Origin: a virus
Strand: one strand, 5' to 3'
Length of the DNA: 64,000 nucleotides
Virus record (IMG/VR): IMGVR_UViG_3300031857_000053
Span: 43,267-107,266 of that record
Made by a program: the position numbers and the translations under genes. The notes under the pieces are model-generated. The model was not told the origin of the DNA. It saw nothing but the letters and a program-made list of their open reading frames with translations, and did not search any database. This document shows positions 29,996 to 39,587 of the stretch, one piece after another; position 1 is the stretch's first letter; each line of letters opens with the position of its first letter.

Positions 29996-30805
29996 TTACA
30001 CTTGAGCTTCTGAACTAAATTCGATTTCTTGTTGATTAGGTTCTTCTGTTTGAGGTTCAGCAATTGGTGTTGGTTGTATGTAGCCTGGGGTGATATTATA
30101 CATATCACATAGGAACCAGTGTATAAGTCTTTGTTGATCTAGCCAGCTCTTAGGATGAGACCTTTGTAAGCTAAAGATAATATGACAATATAAAATCCAT
30201 AAGCTATCCTTATTAGCCGTGTATTTGTAAGTAGGTTTTTTGATCTCACTACAAACAATGTTAAGCTGTTCTGATGATAGTAAATTGTGCTCAACATAAA
30301 GCACTCCCATAATCTCGGCTCTAGTTCGAGTTGTTAGGATTATATTCTTCATAGCCTCCTTGTCTTGCACTAGTATATCATAATATTTTTGGGCTGATTG
30401 TATTTGGTTTTTGATTGTTGTTATTGTTTCTGTATCGGCATCCCCTGTGTGTTTTCTTCCCCATGTTCCTAGGTTTCCAGATAAAACAATACTCCCCGAT
30501 GTTGGCAAATATCCACCTGTTGCACATTTGAATCTCATCGATTTATCATATGAATTTGCCCAAGCAAACATCATCTTCATTTCTTGATCTTCTCCTCCTT
30601 TTAGGTGTATACGACCCGAGGCTACTTGGCATTCGTGAGAAGCTTTATACTCCTCACTTTCTATTGAAAATCCCGCGTCTGTTAACGCTTTATTTACTTC
30701 ATCAATAACAAACTGATGTGGTATTACTGTGTAGGTACTAGCATGATTTGGTAGAGCAGCATTTATTAGTGTGCTCTTAGGTACAATGTTTATTCTTCTT
30801 GACAT
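29996..30805 (-). CDS. Conserved phage protein, possibly DUF932-like
   Basis: A 269-residue protein, the last gene of the - strand replication block. The middle segment FAWANSYDKSMRFKCATGGY (about 85-105), with a basic/aromatic pattern followed by a helical part, resembles DUF932-type phage/plasmid proteins found beside replication genes; I am not certain of the family. The C-terminus is Glu/Gln/Pro-rich and likely disordered. It follows the DNA polymerase gene after 4 bp, so it is probably co-expressed with it. No catalytic residues were identified. Confidence 0.65.
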   Translation of the reverse strand: MSRRINIVPKSTLINAALPNHASTYTVIPHQFVIDEVNKALTDAGFSIESEEYKASHECQVASGRIHLKGGEDQEMKMMFAWANSYDKSMRFKCATGGYLPTSGSIVLSGNLGTWGRKHTGDADTETITTIKNQIQSAQKYYDILVQDKEAMKNIILTTRTRAEIMGVLYVEHNLLSSEQLNIVCSEIKKPTYKYTANKDSLWILYCHIIFSLQRSHPKSWLDQQRLIHWFLCDMYNITPGYIQPTPIAEPQTEEPNQQEIEFSSEAQV

Positions 30806-30809
30806 AAGA

Positions 30810-32729
30810 TTAATTATAGATTATTTCTATTTGATTATTTTTCTTGGGGATGACACTAGCTATCTCTTTATAGATACTTTTTAGATAGTAGCTTTCATCT
30901 ATAGAATACTCTTCCCAATTTTTATTTTCTACTTTATTAAATACTTCTTGCATCCACTGACCAGCTTCTAATTGGATCTCTCGCTTATCGGTTTTATTTA
31001 CTTTAATTATCTTACAACCTTTAGATGTTATATAATATCTTAAAGTATTTTGTAAATCTCCGTAAACAATTTCTTGATTAACTACACAAGTTTGTTTGAA
31101 GCCCCAATCTCCTTTTATTTTTACACCAGCACAGTAGTCAAAAATATTTTTGTTTTCTGTTAGTGTTTTCTCAGGTGGGATATCATAGACTAGATAATTA
31201 TATACAGCTTTTCTTACTACTAGAAAACTTTTATTTTTATGTAAAGCGATATCTTCAAATTCAAATCTACCTTTACATTTTGGTTTCTTATTTGGATCCT
31301 CAAATACTGCGATATAATTATTTACATCAGCTAGAAATATCTTTTTATATTGTTCATGTTCTAGTTCTAAACTAGTCATATTCTCCCATTGCTTACATAT
31401 CTCTAGATACTTTTCCTTTTTATCTTTAGGTATCATCATCTCTAGACCATCTGTATTTTGCATTACTGGTATACTTCCAGGGATACCTTCTGATAACATC
31501 TCATATAGCATAGTTAATAATAGCTGACCATTAATTGTGATCTGCATACCAAATTGCGCATCATATAGAAAAGATGTAGGATCGATACTTAATCCATATG
31601 TACTATTCAGGATGATTTTGTAGACATAGTTCTTTGGATCTTTCTTGGGGATTTTTTTCCTCTCTTCGAAAAACCATTCATATAAACTACAAAAGTGATC
31701 CTTTGGTAAATGAGCCGGAGCCCAACCATTGCGGATGGCTAAATTAGGATAGAAGCTTGTTACATCAGAGCTCATGATAATCATATCCTCTGTTGCTTCA
31801 TAGATTCCATTTTTATTGGCACCGTGTAGTCCGCCAAGACCATATTCTGTTAGCATATTCTTATGCTTAAGCTTAAACTTAAATGCTCCTTTTATATTTC
31901 TAGGATCTATTATAAGATTCTCATAAGCTCTAAGAAGTGGTTTGAATTCTGGTTGATTAAATTTGACATATGGTAATAGTATATCTTTTACCTTAATTTC
32001 TTTTCTATTTGTTTTGAGTTGTTTGAGATCATACTTTGACTCTCCTAGTTTTTTACTTAGAAAATGTAAAAATAGTTCTTTGGATATTTTTGGTTCAGAG
32101 GCGCTGTATAAGTTGATCTTGTATTCATCAGTAAGGGTAGCTCTAAGGTTTACTTGTGAAGAAGATCTGTGAAGTATTTCTTTAGTTGATTTTACATCAT
32201 TACAACAATAATCTATTATTAGATTAATCTCTTTCATTGTTGTTATCTCAGTTGTGTGATGTATAGGCATCTCTTGAATATTCATCCAATCCATAGAATA
32301 CTGTATCCACTTTAGTCCCGATCTTTTAGCAGCATTGTCCCAGTGATTTAGTTTAAAAACATCTACTTGTTTTATTGATAGATTTTTTTCACTATACTCA
32401 GGAAACTCTCCTGTATTAGATCTTTCAATTGTTTTCTGAGCTTGTTTATAAATATCTTTTGCTATGTCTTCTGCGTGAGACTCTAGTAAGATAGTTTTAT
32501 TTTTTAATATATATTCCGTGATTTGCGAGTCAAAGGATAATCCATTAAAGGATACATGCCACTCTTGCTCACTAATATTTTTTTCTAAAAATTTTATTAA
32601 TTCAGCTATATGATTAGCTTTTTTATGGACAATAAATATCATCCTATTTGTGCTTGATACTTCTTCAAACACTGCTACAAAACAATTACTAAGTGTTTCG
32701 TAGTCCATTACCCAATGTGTTTTTTCCAT
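30810..32729 (-). CDS. Family B DNA polymerase
   Basis: Replicative DNA polymerase with 3'-5' exonuclease. The exonuclease motifs are visible: DYE at 9-11 (Exo I), FNGLSFD at 61-67 (Exo II) and YCCND at 174-178 (Exo III). Polymerase motif A is DVTSFYP at 322-328, motif B is KIILNSTYG at 371-379, and motif C is NTDG at 425-428. Motif C has Asn where most family B enzymes have the first Asp of DTD; the second Asp (427), the one that pairs with motif A Asp322 in catalysis, is kept. At 639 residues it is compact. There is no terminal-protein region that I can recognise. Preceded by a terminator hairpin at 32773-32797. Confidence 0.9.
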   Translation of the reverse strand: MEKTHWVMDYETLSNCFVAVFEEVSSTNRMIFIVHKKANHIAELIKFLEKNISEQEWHVSFNGLSFDSQITEYILKNKTILLESHAEDIAKDIYKQAQKTIERSNTGEFPEYSEKNLSIKQVDVFKLNHWDNAAKRSGLKWIQYSMDWMNIQEMPIHHTTEITTMKEINLIIDYCCNDVKSTKEILHRSSSQVNLRATLTDEYKINLYSASEPKISKELFLHFLSKKLGESKYDLKQLKTNRKEIKVKDILLPYVKFNQPEFKPLLRAYENLIIDPRNIKGAFKFKLKHKNMLTEYGLGGLHGANKNGIYEATEDMIIMSSDVTSFYPNLAIRNGWAPAHLPKDHFCSLYEWFFEERKKIPKKDPKNYVYKIILNSTYGLSIDPTSFLYDAQFGMQITINGQLLLTMLYEMLSEGIPGSIPVMQNTDGLEMMIPKDKKEKYLEICKQWENMTSLELEHEQYKKIFLADVNNYIAVFEDPNKKPKCKGRFEFEDIALHKNKSFLVVRKAVYNYLVYDIPPEKTLTENKNIFDYCAGVKIKGDWGFKQTCVVNQEIVYGDLQNTLRYYITSKGCKIIKVNKTDKREIQLEAGQWMQEVFNKVENKNWEEYSIDESYYLKSIYKEIASVIPKKNNQIEIIYN

Positions 32730-32766
32730 AATGGATTGTTCAGTTAAGCTGTTCCCCCGATTATAG

Positions 32767-32797
32767 ATAGAAAAAGCGAGACATTATATCTCGCTTT
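32767..32797 (-). terminator. Rho-independent terminator upstream of the DNA polymerase gene
   Basis: On the - strand the stem AAAGCGAGA / TCTCGCTTT (9 bp, 7-nt loop) is followed by a short T-run (TTTTTC). It lies downstream of the 126-aa gene and 40 bp before the DNA polymerase start, so the polymerase probably has its own promoter in this gap or depends on read-through. Confidence 0.8.
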
Positions 32798-32817
32798 ATC
32801 TTCTGAGTTATTTTTGA

Positions 32818-33198
32818 TTATTGTTCTACTTCTTCTTTTACTTTCATATCAATGAAGTATTTTTTATAATCAAATGAATCTAAATTAATAGCAAAGAGTT
32901 CGATTATATTACTAATCTCTTCTTTATTAATCATAAAGTATTCATATTCTACATTGACAAGTTTTCTTTCTTGTGCTGGTTGGTTGGTTCCCTTAACCAT
33001 GACGATATTACCTTTATCATCCACCTTATCGATAAACTTAAACATTTGTTTAGCTTGTTTATTCATGATACCAAGTCCTTGATGACGCGGCATGAAAATC
33101 ATTTCTAGGTAAGGACAATCCGAGGTTATCGGCATTAGTCTAAAAGTTGGGATACCTTCCCAATCTGATGAATAGAGTAACATTGATTTAGCTGACAT
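32818..33198 (-). CDS. Hypothetical protein (126 aa)
   Basis: Not recognised. An acidic-ended protein with mixed alpha/beta composition; the N-terminal half has a pattern of short beta strands (FRLMPI, YLEMIFMPRH), the C-terminal half is helical with charged residues. It sits between the replication genes and the terminator before the DNA polymerase, 27 bp after the 193-aa gene. No metal-binding or catalytic motif is visible. Confidence 0.7.
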   Translation of the reverse strand: MSAKSMLLYSSDWEGIPTFRLMPITSDCPYLEMIFMPRHQGLGIMNKQAKQMFKFIDKVDDKGNIVMVKGTNQPAQERKLVNVEYEYFMINKEEISNIIELFAINLDSFDYKKYFIDMKVKEEVEQ

Positions 33199-33225
33199 AT
33201 ACTTTTTTTTATTGGTTTTTACAAA

Positions 33226-33807
33226 TTAAGATAATCCCTTTATCATATGCAAATCTTTTATTTCTGCAAATAGATTTTCTTTTTCTAAATCTGGTTTGGA
33301 ACATAATTCTTTTACATTTTTCAATATGTTGTACATCTCTTTATAATCTTTTTGATCAACAATCAATAGCTCAACATATAGAGTATGAAATCTTTCAGGG
33401 TATAAATAGCTATCTATTATTCCTCTATTATTTACTCCAAAAAAGTTTCTAATCTTTTGTTTAAGATCATTACTTAATTTTGAGTATTTACCATTTATAA
33501 AATTATCCCAATCATTTTGCATATGACTAAAATCAAATGTATAAATCCCCATACCATCTTTTGTAATTTTGAAATCGTGAAACATTTTATGTCCCATCAG
33601 CTTATCCTTTTCGAATCTTTTAAATTCTTCATCATCTCGTAAATGATACACACACGATAGTTTTCTATCCTCCAATTTGTATCTATCGTTCCAACTTGTA
33701 TAAGTTTGGATTGGTGTAACACTACTACCTCTTTTCAATTCTAGAGCAGGATATAGAAATAACCTGCTCTTTTGAATATAATCTTTGTATACGGATAAAC
33801 CTCCCAT
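33226..33807 (-). CDS. Hypothetical protein (193 aa)
   Basis: Not recognised. Rich in Tyr, Phe, Asp and Lys, without Cys pairs or nucleotide-binding loops. The middle (KITKDGMGIYTFDFSHMQND) looks like beta structure. It follows the PD-(D/E)XK nuclease gene after 15 bp and is read in the same operon as the recombination genes, so a role in DNA metabolism or its control is possible but unproven. Confidence 0.7.
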   Translation of the reverse strand: MGGLSVYKDYIQKSRLFLYPALELKRGSSVTPIQTYTSWNDRYKLEDRKLSCVYHLRDDEEFKRFEKDKLMGHKMFHDFKITKDGMGIYTFDFSHMQNDWDNFINGKYSKLSNDLKQKIRNFFGVNNRGIIDSYLYPERFHTLYVELLIVDQKDYKEMYNILKNVKELCSKPDLEKENLFAEIKDLHMIKGLS

Positions 33808-33822
33808 GGTTTTTAAAATATT

Positions 33823-34860
33823 TTAAAGTAAGACATTGGTTGTTGCTAGCTCGTATGGAAGATCATATCTATTATTTGAATAGTGCCAATCTGCTTTCTT
33901 AAGTTCTTTCTCTAGGTTCTCCTCCCAAGCTTTCATTGTATTCTCTGATACACCAAAGCAATAACTTTGTTTGTATTTATCAATAACAATAAAAGTAAAC
34001 TTTATATCCCACTCATTAGGATCAAGACCATTTGCTAATAGAAATGTTTCCGTGACTAGTTTTTTATACAATGCTGCTTGTATCCATAGTTTGTAAAACT
34101 CTACGGTTTCAGGAAACTCGGATAATGTTTTAGATGTGGTTTTTAAGTCATTAATCTTAATGCTTTTATTTGTGCTATCTATAACTAGATTATCTAGAAT
34201 TCCTTTTAATCCGGTATTGCGAGACTCTTCCTTTTCTATTTGGATACCAAACTCATTGAATACTTGGCTATTTTCTCCAAGATTTAATTTTCCTAAGAGG
34301 GTCATTATTTCTTCATTTTCTTTGAGTTGCTCTACAATATCTACACATGCACTATGAGTTGGAAGATCTACGATACTTTTATCTTGCCGATTAAATAAAA
34401 ATTCGAAGTATTCTTGATGAGAGTCTGTTATAATTTTTTCTATTCTTTGCTCATCTGTTTTGAGTGATTGATAAAGGTTTACTTCTTTGAGGATATCAAT
34501 AATAGCATCTTTGTGATCTGATAATTGATTCTTTGCGGGCTCTTCGAATCCACCTACAGTAGTAAGATTAAGTTGAAGTTGGAATACTTGTTCGATAACT
34601 TTTTTTGGATTTTCGCTTGGTTGATTTCCCGGTAGAAGTATAAACTGATTTTTAAAATTATCAGGATCCAACAACAAGCAATGGATAAGTTTACCCATTA
34701 GCGTTGCTGAAGTTTCTACATCTTCCTTTTGTCCTAATATATAATGGTTATAAAATAGATTAGGTGAGTATAAAAGTTTATTTAAACTTGAATAACTAAA
34801 ATAAAAATCTTTTAGATAAAAGTTTTCTTCTGCTGTTTTTTGTTCTATTGTTTTATTCAT
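33823..34860 (-). CDS. PD-(D/E)XK superfamily nuclease (RecB/exonuclease VIII-like)
   Basis: A probable DNA exonuclease for recombination or end processing. The N-terminal FSYSSLNKLLYSPNLFY with TLMGKLIHCLLL (about 22-65) is the typical SSL/G-x-x-H start of Cas4/RecB/DUF3799-like nucleases. The catalytic core is around 215-240: GILDNLV gives the first Asp and INDLKTTSK the D-x-K motif; a downstream Gln/Tyr (KLWIQAALYKK) fits motif III. No four-Cys iron-sulfur cluster set was seen. It neighbours the Sak4-like and RuvC-like genes, consistent with a phage recombination module. Confidence 0.8.
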   Translation of the reverse strand: MNKTIEQKTAEENFYLKDFYFSYSSLNKLLYSPNLFYNHYILGQKEDVETSATLMGKLIHCLLLDPDNFKNQFILLPGNQPSENPKKVIEQVFQLQLNLTTVGGFEEPAKNQLSDHKDAIIDILKEVNLYQSLKTDEQRIEKIITDSHQEYFEFLFNRQDKSIVDLPTHSACVDIVEQLKENEEIMTLLGKLNLGENSQVFNEFGIQIEKEESRNTGLKGILDNLVIDSTNKSIKINDLKTTSKTLSEFPETVEFYKLWIQAALYKKLVTETFLLANGLDPNEWDIKFTFIVIDKYKQSYCFGVSENTMKAWEENLEKELKKADWHYSNNRYDLPYELATTNVLL

Positions 34861-34868
34861 AATTTAAT

Positions 34869-35999
34869 TTAAAATAGATAATCTTCTGTTTCATTTTCAT
34901 CATCATCATTATCTTCAATATCTTCTTCTTTTTTTTCTTCATCATTTACAAAACATCCTTTTTCCATAGCTTTTTGTAATTCTTCAGTAGGAGTAATTAC
35001 ATCAGCTACAAAATAATCACTATTAGTATTTACTCTAATTGAATCATCTTTTTTACCAAGTGCTAAAACAATATCCATATTTTCTTTAGTGATTTGTTTA
35101 TGGTCTGATAATATTTGAATTACATGATCAATATTTAAATAATACCAATTACGTTTTATATTTAAAAATTCTAGGAGTGATTTGAAGTTTACGTGACTAC
35201 ACTCTTTTTTGTATTTAAGTGTATTTCCGTGGTTCTTGAGTAGGAAGAGCAAATATACTAAAGAAGTTTCATAATCACAATTTGCCATAAGCTCAATTGC
35301 TAACACATTATTGTTATCATCTGAAGATTCTAGCATCTCACTTATTTCTTCATAGCCTTTTTCATCTATAGTAACAGCGTTTGAAATATACTTTTGTAAT
35401 TCTTTATCTTGTATAAAAGGTTTATCAGTATTTACTAAAAAATCTAATAACTCTAGATGAGTTTCTTTAACTGTCCAATAATGTTTACCATTATATCTAC
35501 TTCTATCTTCAGAAGATAACATCCACCAATCAAGATCAATAAAATCATTAGGATGTTCTATTGTTAAATTAAGAACATCTTTAATTTTATCTGTTGAAAT
35601 ATTTGGATTATCTTCTTTTGCTTCAATTATTTTTTCTTTTATAATTGGTGTATAATCTTCACACTGTATATAGTAAGAATATTTTTTGCTTATAAGTTTA
35701 TCTATAGCATTTTCATTATACACTATTACATCAGCTGATTTTATATTCTTTACTATACTTATAAAATCAGCTTCTTTTATTTTATTTAATTTAAATCTTG
35801 GTAAGATACAATTAGGAATAAAATATATTTTCTCTCCACCTTTTAATGTTGTTATTGATTTAGTTGCAAATAAATCTCTAAAGCAATCATCATTAAATGT
35901 TTTAGCTGGAACTATATATTTTGTTTTTTCTTTGCTAAGCGTCAACTGAAGATTATAACCTGTTGTTGCATGAGCTTTTTTAAAAAGTTCTTTTATCAT
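34869..35999 (-). CDS. Hypothetical protein with acidic C-terminal tail (376 aa)
   Basis: Not recognised. The N-terminal ~200 residues are alpha/beta; the middle is helical. The last ~25 residues are almost all Glu, Asp, Asn and Lys and end in DYLF, which resembles the acidic tail plus aromatic end of proteins that contact replication partners (as in ssDNA-binding proteins). Its start overlaps the upstream gene by 4 bp (ATGA), implying translational coupling. It may be a replication accessory protein, but this is only inference from the tail and neighbours. Confidence 0.7.
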   Translation of the reverse strand: MIKELFKKAHATTGYNLQLTLSKEKTKYIVPAKTFNDDCFRDLFATKSITTLKGGEKIYFIPNCILPRFKLNKIKEADFISIVKNIKSADVIVYNENAIDKLISKKYSYYIQCEDYTPIIKEKIIEAKEDNPNISTDKIKDVLNLTIEHPNDFIDLDWWMLSSEDRSRYNGKHYWTVKETHLELLDFLVNTDKPFIQDKELQKYISNAVTIDEKGYEEISEMLESSDDNNNVLAIELMANCDYETSLVYLLFLLKNHGNTLKYKKECSHVNFKSLLEFLNIKRNWYYLNIDHVIQILSDHKQITKENMDIVLALGKKDDSIRVNTNSDYFVADVITPTEELQKAMEKGCFVNDEEKKEEDIEDNDDDENETEDYLF

Positions 36000-36481
36000 A
36001 TATCTTTTTTTAAATGAGGATATTCATCTTTAGCATCATATGTAATATTAAATAATTTTGTTATTATTAAATCTTTCATTCGGTTTTCTATATGATTATG
36101 TAGTGCTTCTTTATAGTTCTTTTGTATAAAATCATCTACAAAATTTATATCTTTTTCTAATAATTTTCTTACAAATTGTAATTCACTCCAGGAATATACT
36201 TCTCTATAAGAGAATACTTTATTTAGATCTCTTCCTTTTTTTGTTCTAAGATTTGCAAAATTAGTAACTACTGTATAGTTATAATGTATCATTTGATATA
36301 AATAATGCCAATTAGATGGGATAGTAAGATTAACATTTAATATTAAATTTTGACCCATTATAATATTTTCGGTATCTCTACTAGTTAACATACCTTTTAT
36401 TGTATCAGCTTGTTCTTGTGTTAACACTAAGCTCCCAATAGGGAGCTCAGTATTAGGATAACATTTTACTTCTTTTATCAT
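35996..36481 (-). CDS. Hypothetical protein (161 aa)
   Basis: Not recognised. It begins 6 bp after the MoxR-like ATPase gene and ends with TGA inside the next start codon, so the three genes are tightly linked. The sequence is mostly helical and contains a basic cluster (NLRTKKGRDLNK). Its N-terminal LTQEQADTIKGMLTSRDTEN segment resembles a short helical repeat also seen in neighbouring hypothetical proteins (for example at 34869 and 39183: SSDDNNNVLAIELMANCDYE, GNDEESYIVGLTLINNCDIE), suggesting a shared small domain. Confidence 0.7.
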   Translation of the reverse strand: MIKEVKCYPNTELPIGSLVLTQEQADTIKGMLTSRDTENIIMGQNLILNVNLTIPSNWHYLYQMIHYNYTVVTNFANLRTKKGRDLNKVFSYREVYSWSELQFVRKLLEKDINFVDDFIQKNYKEALHNHIENRMKDLIITKLFNITYDAKDEYPHLKKDI

Positions 36482-36487
36482 ATAAAA

Positions 36488-37969
36488 TTATTTTACGGCC
36501 ATCTTGATAACTTCAGGATTAACCATTATCTTTTGAAACTTTTGTTTGTTACCATTTAAGATTTTCTTTACCATATGATATTTTAAATCATTAGTAAATA
36601 GATCTGGTTCAGTTACTAGGAAAGTGATTCTATCAATAATCTTTTGTGTAATACTATTCTTCTCAGCATAGAATAAACTATAGTTGATAATTCTTGTAGC
36701 CATGATTGCAGCAATATCTGCGCGATAGTTATCTCCACTACCAATAGATGACATGAGCTTATCACTAATTGTTTTATTATTATCACCAAGTAAGATCTCT
36801 TTTGGCTCAATTAATTTATCAAGTTTATTATGAATAAAGCTTGTAAACATTGTAGTAAATTCTGTACCAACACTACCTTCTCCAATATTCTGAATTAGTG
36901 GTAGATTGTTTTCAAAATCTTTAATTGAGCTAATCGAGTTATAGAAGTTTACAATACTACGAGCATTGGTATTATGTGTAACAAGTTCTGGGTGCATCAA
37001 CATAAAATTGATACAACGAGTATCTATCTGATCATTCTCAGCCCATGTTCCCCATACTTCCATATCAAACTTTAGATTAACACTAATGAATCTGGTTCTT
37101 TGCGCAGTGTCAATACTGTTTACTAAATAGTCTCCATTATCTGGATTAGCGGTTAAAACAATATGCCAATCTTTTGGTAACTTCCAAGAGATATATTCTT
37201 GTCTATCTACAAGCTCCATTACAGCTTGGATAAATCTTACATCTGCTCTATTCCAGTCATCAAGAATTAGGATACCACCACCTTGCTTATCAGCAATCCA
37301 CTCTGGTGGGCAATAACTCATTCTCTTTTTTCCGGTAAACTTATATCCTCTTTTTACATATTCATCAATAGCTTGTTCATCAATCCATAGATAGTCTCCT
37401 TCTTCAGCACTTGGTTCTTCAATAACAGATACTATTTCATCAACGGTCTCTATAACTTCAACCTCTTCTTCTACTTCGCGCTCAACTTCTACTTCTTTTG
37501 GAACCATCTTTGCAATCTTAGTTTCAACTTCTTTGGTAACAAATTTGCCATTTTCAAGTACTTGTTTCTTAGAAATCTGTACATCAAACTCTTCTACCAT
37601 TTGAGTCTCAAGTTCTGTAATCATTTTCTTTACAACTTTCTTTACCATACGAGTAGTTGGTGCACTTACTTTCTTTACAGCAGGAGCTACTTGAATAGAT
37701 CCTTCTTTAGACAATTGAAATTGTCTTACAGGAAATCCTACAAGATCTCCTAACTCTTCTATCTGTGCTAAGTTTAACTTTACACAGTTTAAACCTGTCT
37801 CGTTTGCTAATTGCAATATAGAACTTGTCTTACCAATACCTGAATCACCGATTACTTCTACGGCTACTGGTTTCTTTCCAGAAGCTTGAAGAAATCTATT
37901 GTTACTAATAATGTGATTCATGAAGCTTTTTAGATCTTCAATGTTTAAGTTTACTTGATTATTATTCAT
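36488..37969 (-). CDS. MoxR-like AAA+ ATPase
   Basis: An AAA+ ATPase of the MoxR/dynein-related type. Walker A is GDSGIGKT at 41-48 and Walker B is GILILDDWNRAD at about 232-243; a sensor-like NPDNGD follows. Such ATPases act as chaperones that remodel complexes together with a VWA-domain partner, and the next gene downstream (3 bp) encodes exactly that. Residues ~95-190 form a charged, Val/Glu/Lys-rich insertion between Walker A and B, probably a coiled arm. Conserved in crAss-like replication modules; the substrate is not known. Confidence 0.85.
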   Translation of the reverse strand: MNNNQVNLNIEDLKSFMNHIISNNRFLQASGKKPVAVEVIGDSGIGKTSSILQLANETGLNCVKLNLAQIEELGDLVGFPVRQFQLSKEGSIQVAPAVKKVSAPTTRMVKKVVKKMITELETQMVEEFDVQISKKQVLENGKFVTKEVETKIAKMVPKEVEVEREVEEEVEVIETVDEIVSVIEEPSAEEGDYLWIDEQAIDEYVKRGYKFTGKKRMSYCPPEWIADKQGGGILILDDWNRADVRFIQAVMELVDRQEYISWKLPKDWHIVLTANPDNGDYLVNSIDTAQRTRFISVNLKFDMEVWGTWAENDQIDTRCINFMLMHPELVTHNTNARSIVNFYNSISSIKDFENNLPLIQNIGEGSVGTEFTTMFTSFIHNKLDKLIEPKEILLGDNNKTISDKLMSSIGSGDNYRADIAAIMATRIINYSLFYAEKNSITQKIIDRITFLVTEPDLFTNDLKYHMVKKILNGNKQKFQKIMVNPEVIKMAVK

Positions 37970-37971
37970 TT

Positions 37972-39183
37972 TTAGTTTAATTTAATTGTTACACCTGGTA
38001 GGTGATCTGTTTCTTTTGATTTACTTGATAATACCCATAATACTTTATTTGCTTTAGTAGAGGGAGCGGGTGCTTCTCCATCTGTAAGATAGATTAAACA
38101 AGAATATTTTTTAGTATTCTCTGCATAATAATCCATAACAGGATCAAAACTAGTTCCTCCTCGGCCATATATTTTCTTTTCAGCTTTTGGATTATACTTT
38201 TCAATCTTTTGTATAGCAACATCAGCATGTGCAACAGTAACTTCAGCACCTGTTTTAAAGATATGATGGATCTCTTGCATAAACTCAGTGAGCTCATCAT
38301 CACTAACTGATCCTGAAGTGTCAACACCTACAAGAACATGCTTTTTATATTTTATCTTCAGACCTGGATTATCTTCATATCTTTTATTGAATTTTCTCCG
38401 TGTCTTTTTAGTGTAGGTTTTGATATTACCACCAGCAAATCTTCTAAGGTAACCTCTCCAATCAAACTTAGGTGGTTCCGTATAATTAATTTCATCTAGT
38501 ATATTACATATCTCACCTGGGATTGTTCCTCTACTTTTTTCTATCTGTTCTTTTAACTCATTTAAAAGAGTTTGAGTATGTTTATTTAGAAGCTTCTTTG
38601 TAGCTTCATCCATAGGTTTACCATCTTTATTTTCCCAGTCATGTTGTGGTAGATTTACTTCTGTTTCATCTCCATTCCCATCGCTTAACACTATTGTTAC
38701 TCCTTGAGACTCTAACATTGAATTTAGATTAGGACAACTTTTATTCTTTGAAGCTTTCATAAGCTCATCATAATAATAGTGTGTACCTTTTTTCTTTTCT
38801 AGATTTAACTCAGGAAATAAACTAAGGAGCATGCCACCCGGAGGTAACCAATCTTCATCTATATACTGATTAATTTCTAAATCCATTGCTATGTTTCTTA
38901 CTTTAGCATCTCTTAATCCTTCATAGTTGGTAAGGTGAAAGAAAGCAATATGTAATAGCTCATGTTTTAATAATCCTTTTCTATGGTCACTTGATAAAGT
39001 TTTCCAAAACTCAGGATTAATTTCAAGATTATATGTAATACCATTTATATATACACCAGCTGTTTCTAGCTTATTATTAAACTTTCTTTGTAACATAATT
39101 AAGAATAGTCCATAGAAAGGTTCCTTAAGCATAAGGTCTTTAGATGTCTTTGCTAAACTATCTACTAGTTCTTGATTTGTCAT
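37972..39183 (-). CDS. VWA-domain protein with zincin-like N-terminal domain (DUF2201-type)
   Basis: Partner of the MoxR-like ATPase. The N-terminal half has a zinc-protease-like HELLH at 74-78; the C-terminal half has a von Willebrand factor A fold with the MIDAS motif DTSGS at 288-292 and a second acidic site LTDGEAP. This architecture matches VWA-like metallopeptidase-associated proteins (DUF2201 type). Together the pair may remodel phage or host complexes during replication. Whether HELLH is active as a protease is unknown. Expression is coupled to its neighbours, overlapping the upstream gene end by 1 bp. Confidence 0.85.
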   Translation of the reverse strand: MTNQELVDSLAKTSKDLMLKEPFYGLFLIMLQRKFNNKLETAGVYINGITYNLEINPEFWKTLSSDHRKGLLKHELLHIAFFHLTNYEGLRDAKVRNIAMDLEINQYIDEDWLPPGGMLLSLFPELNLEKKKGTHYYYDELMKASKNKSCPNLNSMLESQGVTIVLSDGNGDETEVNLPQHDWENKDGKPMDEATKKLLNKHTQTLLNELKEQIEKSRGTIPGEICNILDEINYTEPPKFDWRGYLRRFAGGNIKTYTKKTRRKFNKRYEDNPGLKIKYKKHVLVGVDTSGSVSDDELTEFMQEIHHIFKTGAEVTVAHADVAIQKIEKYNPKAEKKIYGRGGTSFDPVMDYYAENTKKYSCLIYLTDGEAPAPSTKANKVLWVLSSKSKETDHLPGVTIKLN

Positions 39184-39587
39184 TATATTTTAATTTTAAT
39201 TTTTATATCTTCAATAAAAACCCAACCTAATCCAGCACTATTTATAAAAGATTTTTTAATTATTTCTTCTATTTCTTCAGTAAATAATTTTATTTTTTCT
39301 TTTGAAAAATATCCAGGAACAATTTCATCTTTATTCTTCATAAAATCATATATAGCTTTTAGATTCATTTGAATATCTAGATTTTCTTTTTTCAAAATAC
39401 TCATAAGATTAGGCGCATGAGTAGTCCAATATTTAGCATTAAGATTTGCTTTTCTTTTTATTAATAATATTTGTAATAAATTTTCTTCTATATCACAATT
39501 ATTAATTAATGTTAATCCTACTATATAACTTTCTTCATCATTGCCATATAAGAGTTCTTCTATTTTTTTTAATGTTTCTTTTTCCAT
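39183..39587 (-). CDS. Hypothetical protein (134 aa)
   Basis: Not recognised. Helical, with an N-terminal segment (EELLYGNDEESYIVGLTLINNCDIE) resembling segments in the 376-aa and 161-aa proteins downstream; this may be a short structural repeat. Overlaps the VWA gene start by 1 bp and the upstream DUF6915-like gene by 1 bp, so it belongs to the same transcript. Confidence 0.65.
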   Translation of the reverse strand: MEKETLKKIEELLYGNDEESYIVGLTLINNCDIEENLLQILLIKRKANLNAKYWTTHAPNLMSILKKENLDIQMNLKAIYDFMKNKDEIVPGYFSKEKIKLFTEEIEEIIKKSFINSAGLGWVFIEDIKIKIKI

